From Flagellimonas aequoris (GTDB lineage Bacteria > Bacteroidota > Bacteroidia > Flavobacteriales > Flavobacteriaceae): 64,000 nt of DNA. Position 1 is the stretch's first letter; the number at the start of each line of letters is the position of its first letter. The DNA lies in contig NZ_QXFJ01000023.1 in assembly GCF_003584165.1 (NCBI RefSeq), positions 124,001-188,000 on the forward strand, written 5' to 3'. Of the stretch, positions 63,771-64,000 are shown piece after piece. Under the pieces are notes generated by a model. The model searched no databases. It was not told the origin of the DNA and saw only the letters and a program-made list of their open reading frames with translations. A program made the position numbers and the translations under genes.

Positions 63771-64000
63771 TCAATTTTCAATTTCCAGGTCCACATAGTC
63801 GTTCATGATTCCGTTGCTGATCCACCCTGCAAATTTCCTCTTATCGGGACGGACAGCAATTTTATCATTTGATTCCTTGGACGCGTTCTCCAGTGTCAGC
63901 AAACTAATGGCTGGCAGAATATTTTTTGCCAAATATAAGCTGTTCTGGTCTTCAAAGATCATATTGACGTCTTTATAGGTCTCATTGGAAATACTGTTCT
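63771..64000 (-). CDS. Amidase_3 paralogue (partial, N-terminus outside window)
   Basis: Open frame to the right edge, about 75 residues visible. The end matches the next amidase: SLYLAKNILPAISLLTLENAS... against SLYLVKNTLPAMAYIEIGN, and FAGWISNGIMNDYVD against ALAKWISEGILLDYE. So it is the C-terminus of a tandem paralogue; the zinc site lies outside the window. Its TGA directly precedes the next ATG. Confidence 0.75.
   Translation of the reverse strand, partial: NSISNETYKDVNMIFEDQNSLYLAKNILPAISLLTLENASKESNDKIAVRPDKRKFAGWISNGIMNDYVDLEIEN

Overview
The window looks like chromosomal DNA of a marine Flavobacteriaceae species (Bacteroidota), possibly near Muricauda/Allomuricauda; that genus is an impression and was not tested. 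The reasons are -7 promoter boxes of the TAnnTTTG type, few Shine-Dalgarno sites, a SusC/SusD pair, a GYDIA-type GHMP kinase, a HYC_CC_PP protein, and gene blocks typical of the family. Most genes are housekeeping. No CRISPR array, rRNA, insertion sequence or prophage was seen.

Layout. 1-9515 (minus): a copper/silver module with a HYC_CC_PP protein, a CusA-type RND pump, a TolC-type channel, a His/Met/Asp-rich metal-binding lipoprotein, an AraC regulator carrying a CxxC metal-binding-like segment, a CopA-type ATPase and a PepSY protein cut by the window edge. No CusB adaptor is present. 9570-17381 (plus): an fRMsr-like GAF protein, purH, then the elongasome run mreB-mreC-mreD-PBP2-rodA. 17378-21409: a nuclease, a bestrophin and a tail-specific protease. 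21613-26404 (plus): surE, a small membrane protein, lpxB, an NlpC/P60 hydrolase and ComEC. 26401-29971 (minus): dipeptidyl peptidase IV followed by a POT peptide importer. 30150-33113 (plus): HMG-CoA reductase, a GHMP kinase and a lipidated subclass B1 metallo-beta-lactamase, closely packed.

33233-39687 (plus) is an apparently AT-richer accessory block: a short membrane AraC regulator, SusC, SusD and a third surface lipoprotein. It contains no degradative enzyme, and a 40-bp imperfect direct repeat lies on either side. 40535-48316 (minus) is a seven-gene envelope run (coaX, an outer-membrane protein, a TPR protein, lptC, a small membrane protein, a CNNM/CBS protein, ppiD). A tRNA-Phe follows at 48417.

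48608-56292 holds an AraC regulator, a degenerate SRAP protein lacking Cys2, a DUF1328 protein, an acidic lipoprotein, cardiolipin synthase, a small beta-barrel, an HExxH protein, a GH3-family adenylating enzyme and small proteins. 56751-60185 (minus) has an unusual pyruvate kinase and a GH32 lipoprotein. 60350-62741 (plus) is a translationally coupled glycosyltransferase-PNP-ArsM operon of the arsenosugar type. 62742-64000 (minus) holds two tandem amidases, the upstream one cut by the edge.

I found no clear undescribed defence or mobile system. The most unusual points are the Cus module without an adaptor, the regulator with a metal-site-like N-terminus, the inactive-looking SRAP, the pyruvate kinase architecture, the lipidated MBL linked to mevalonate genes, the arsenosugar operon without ArsS, and the repeat-flanked SusCD block.
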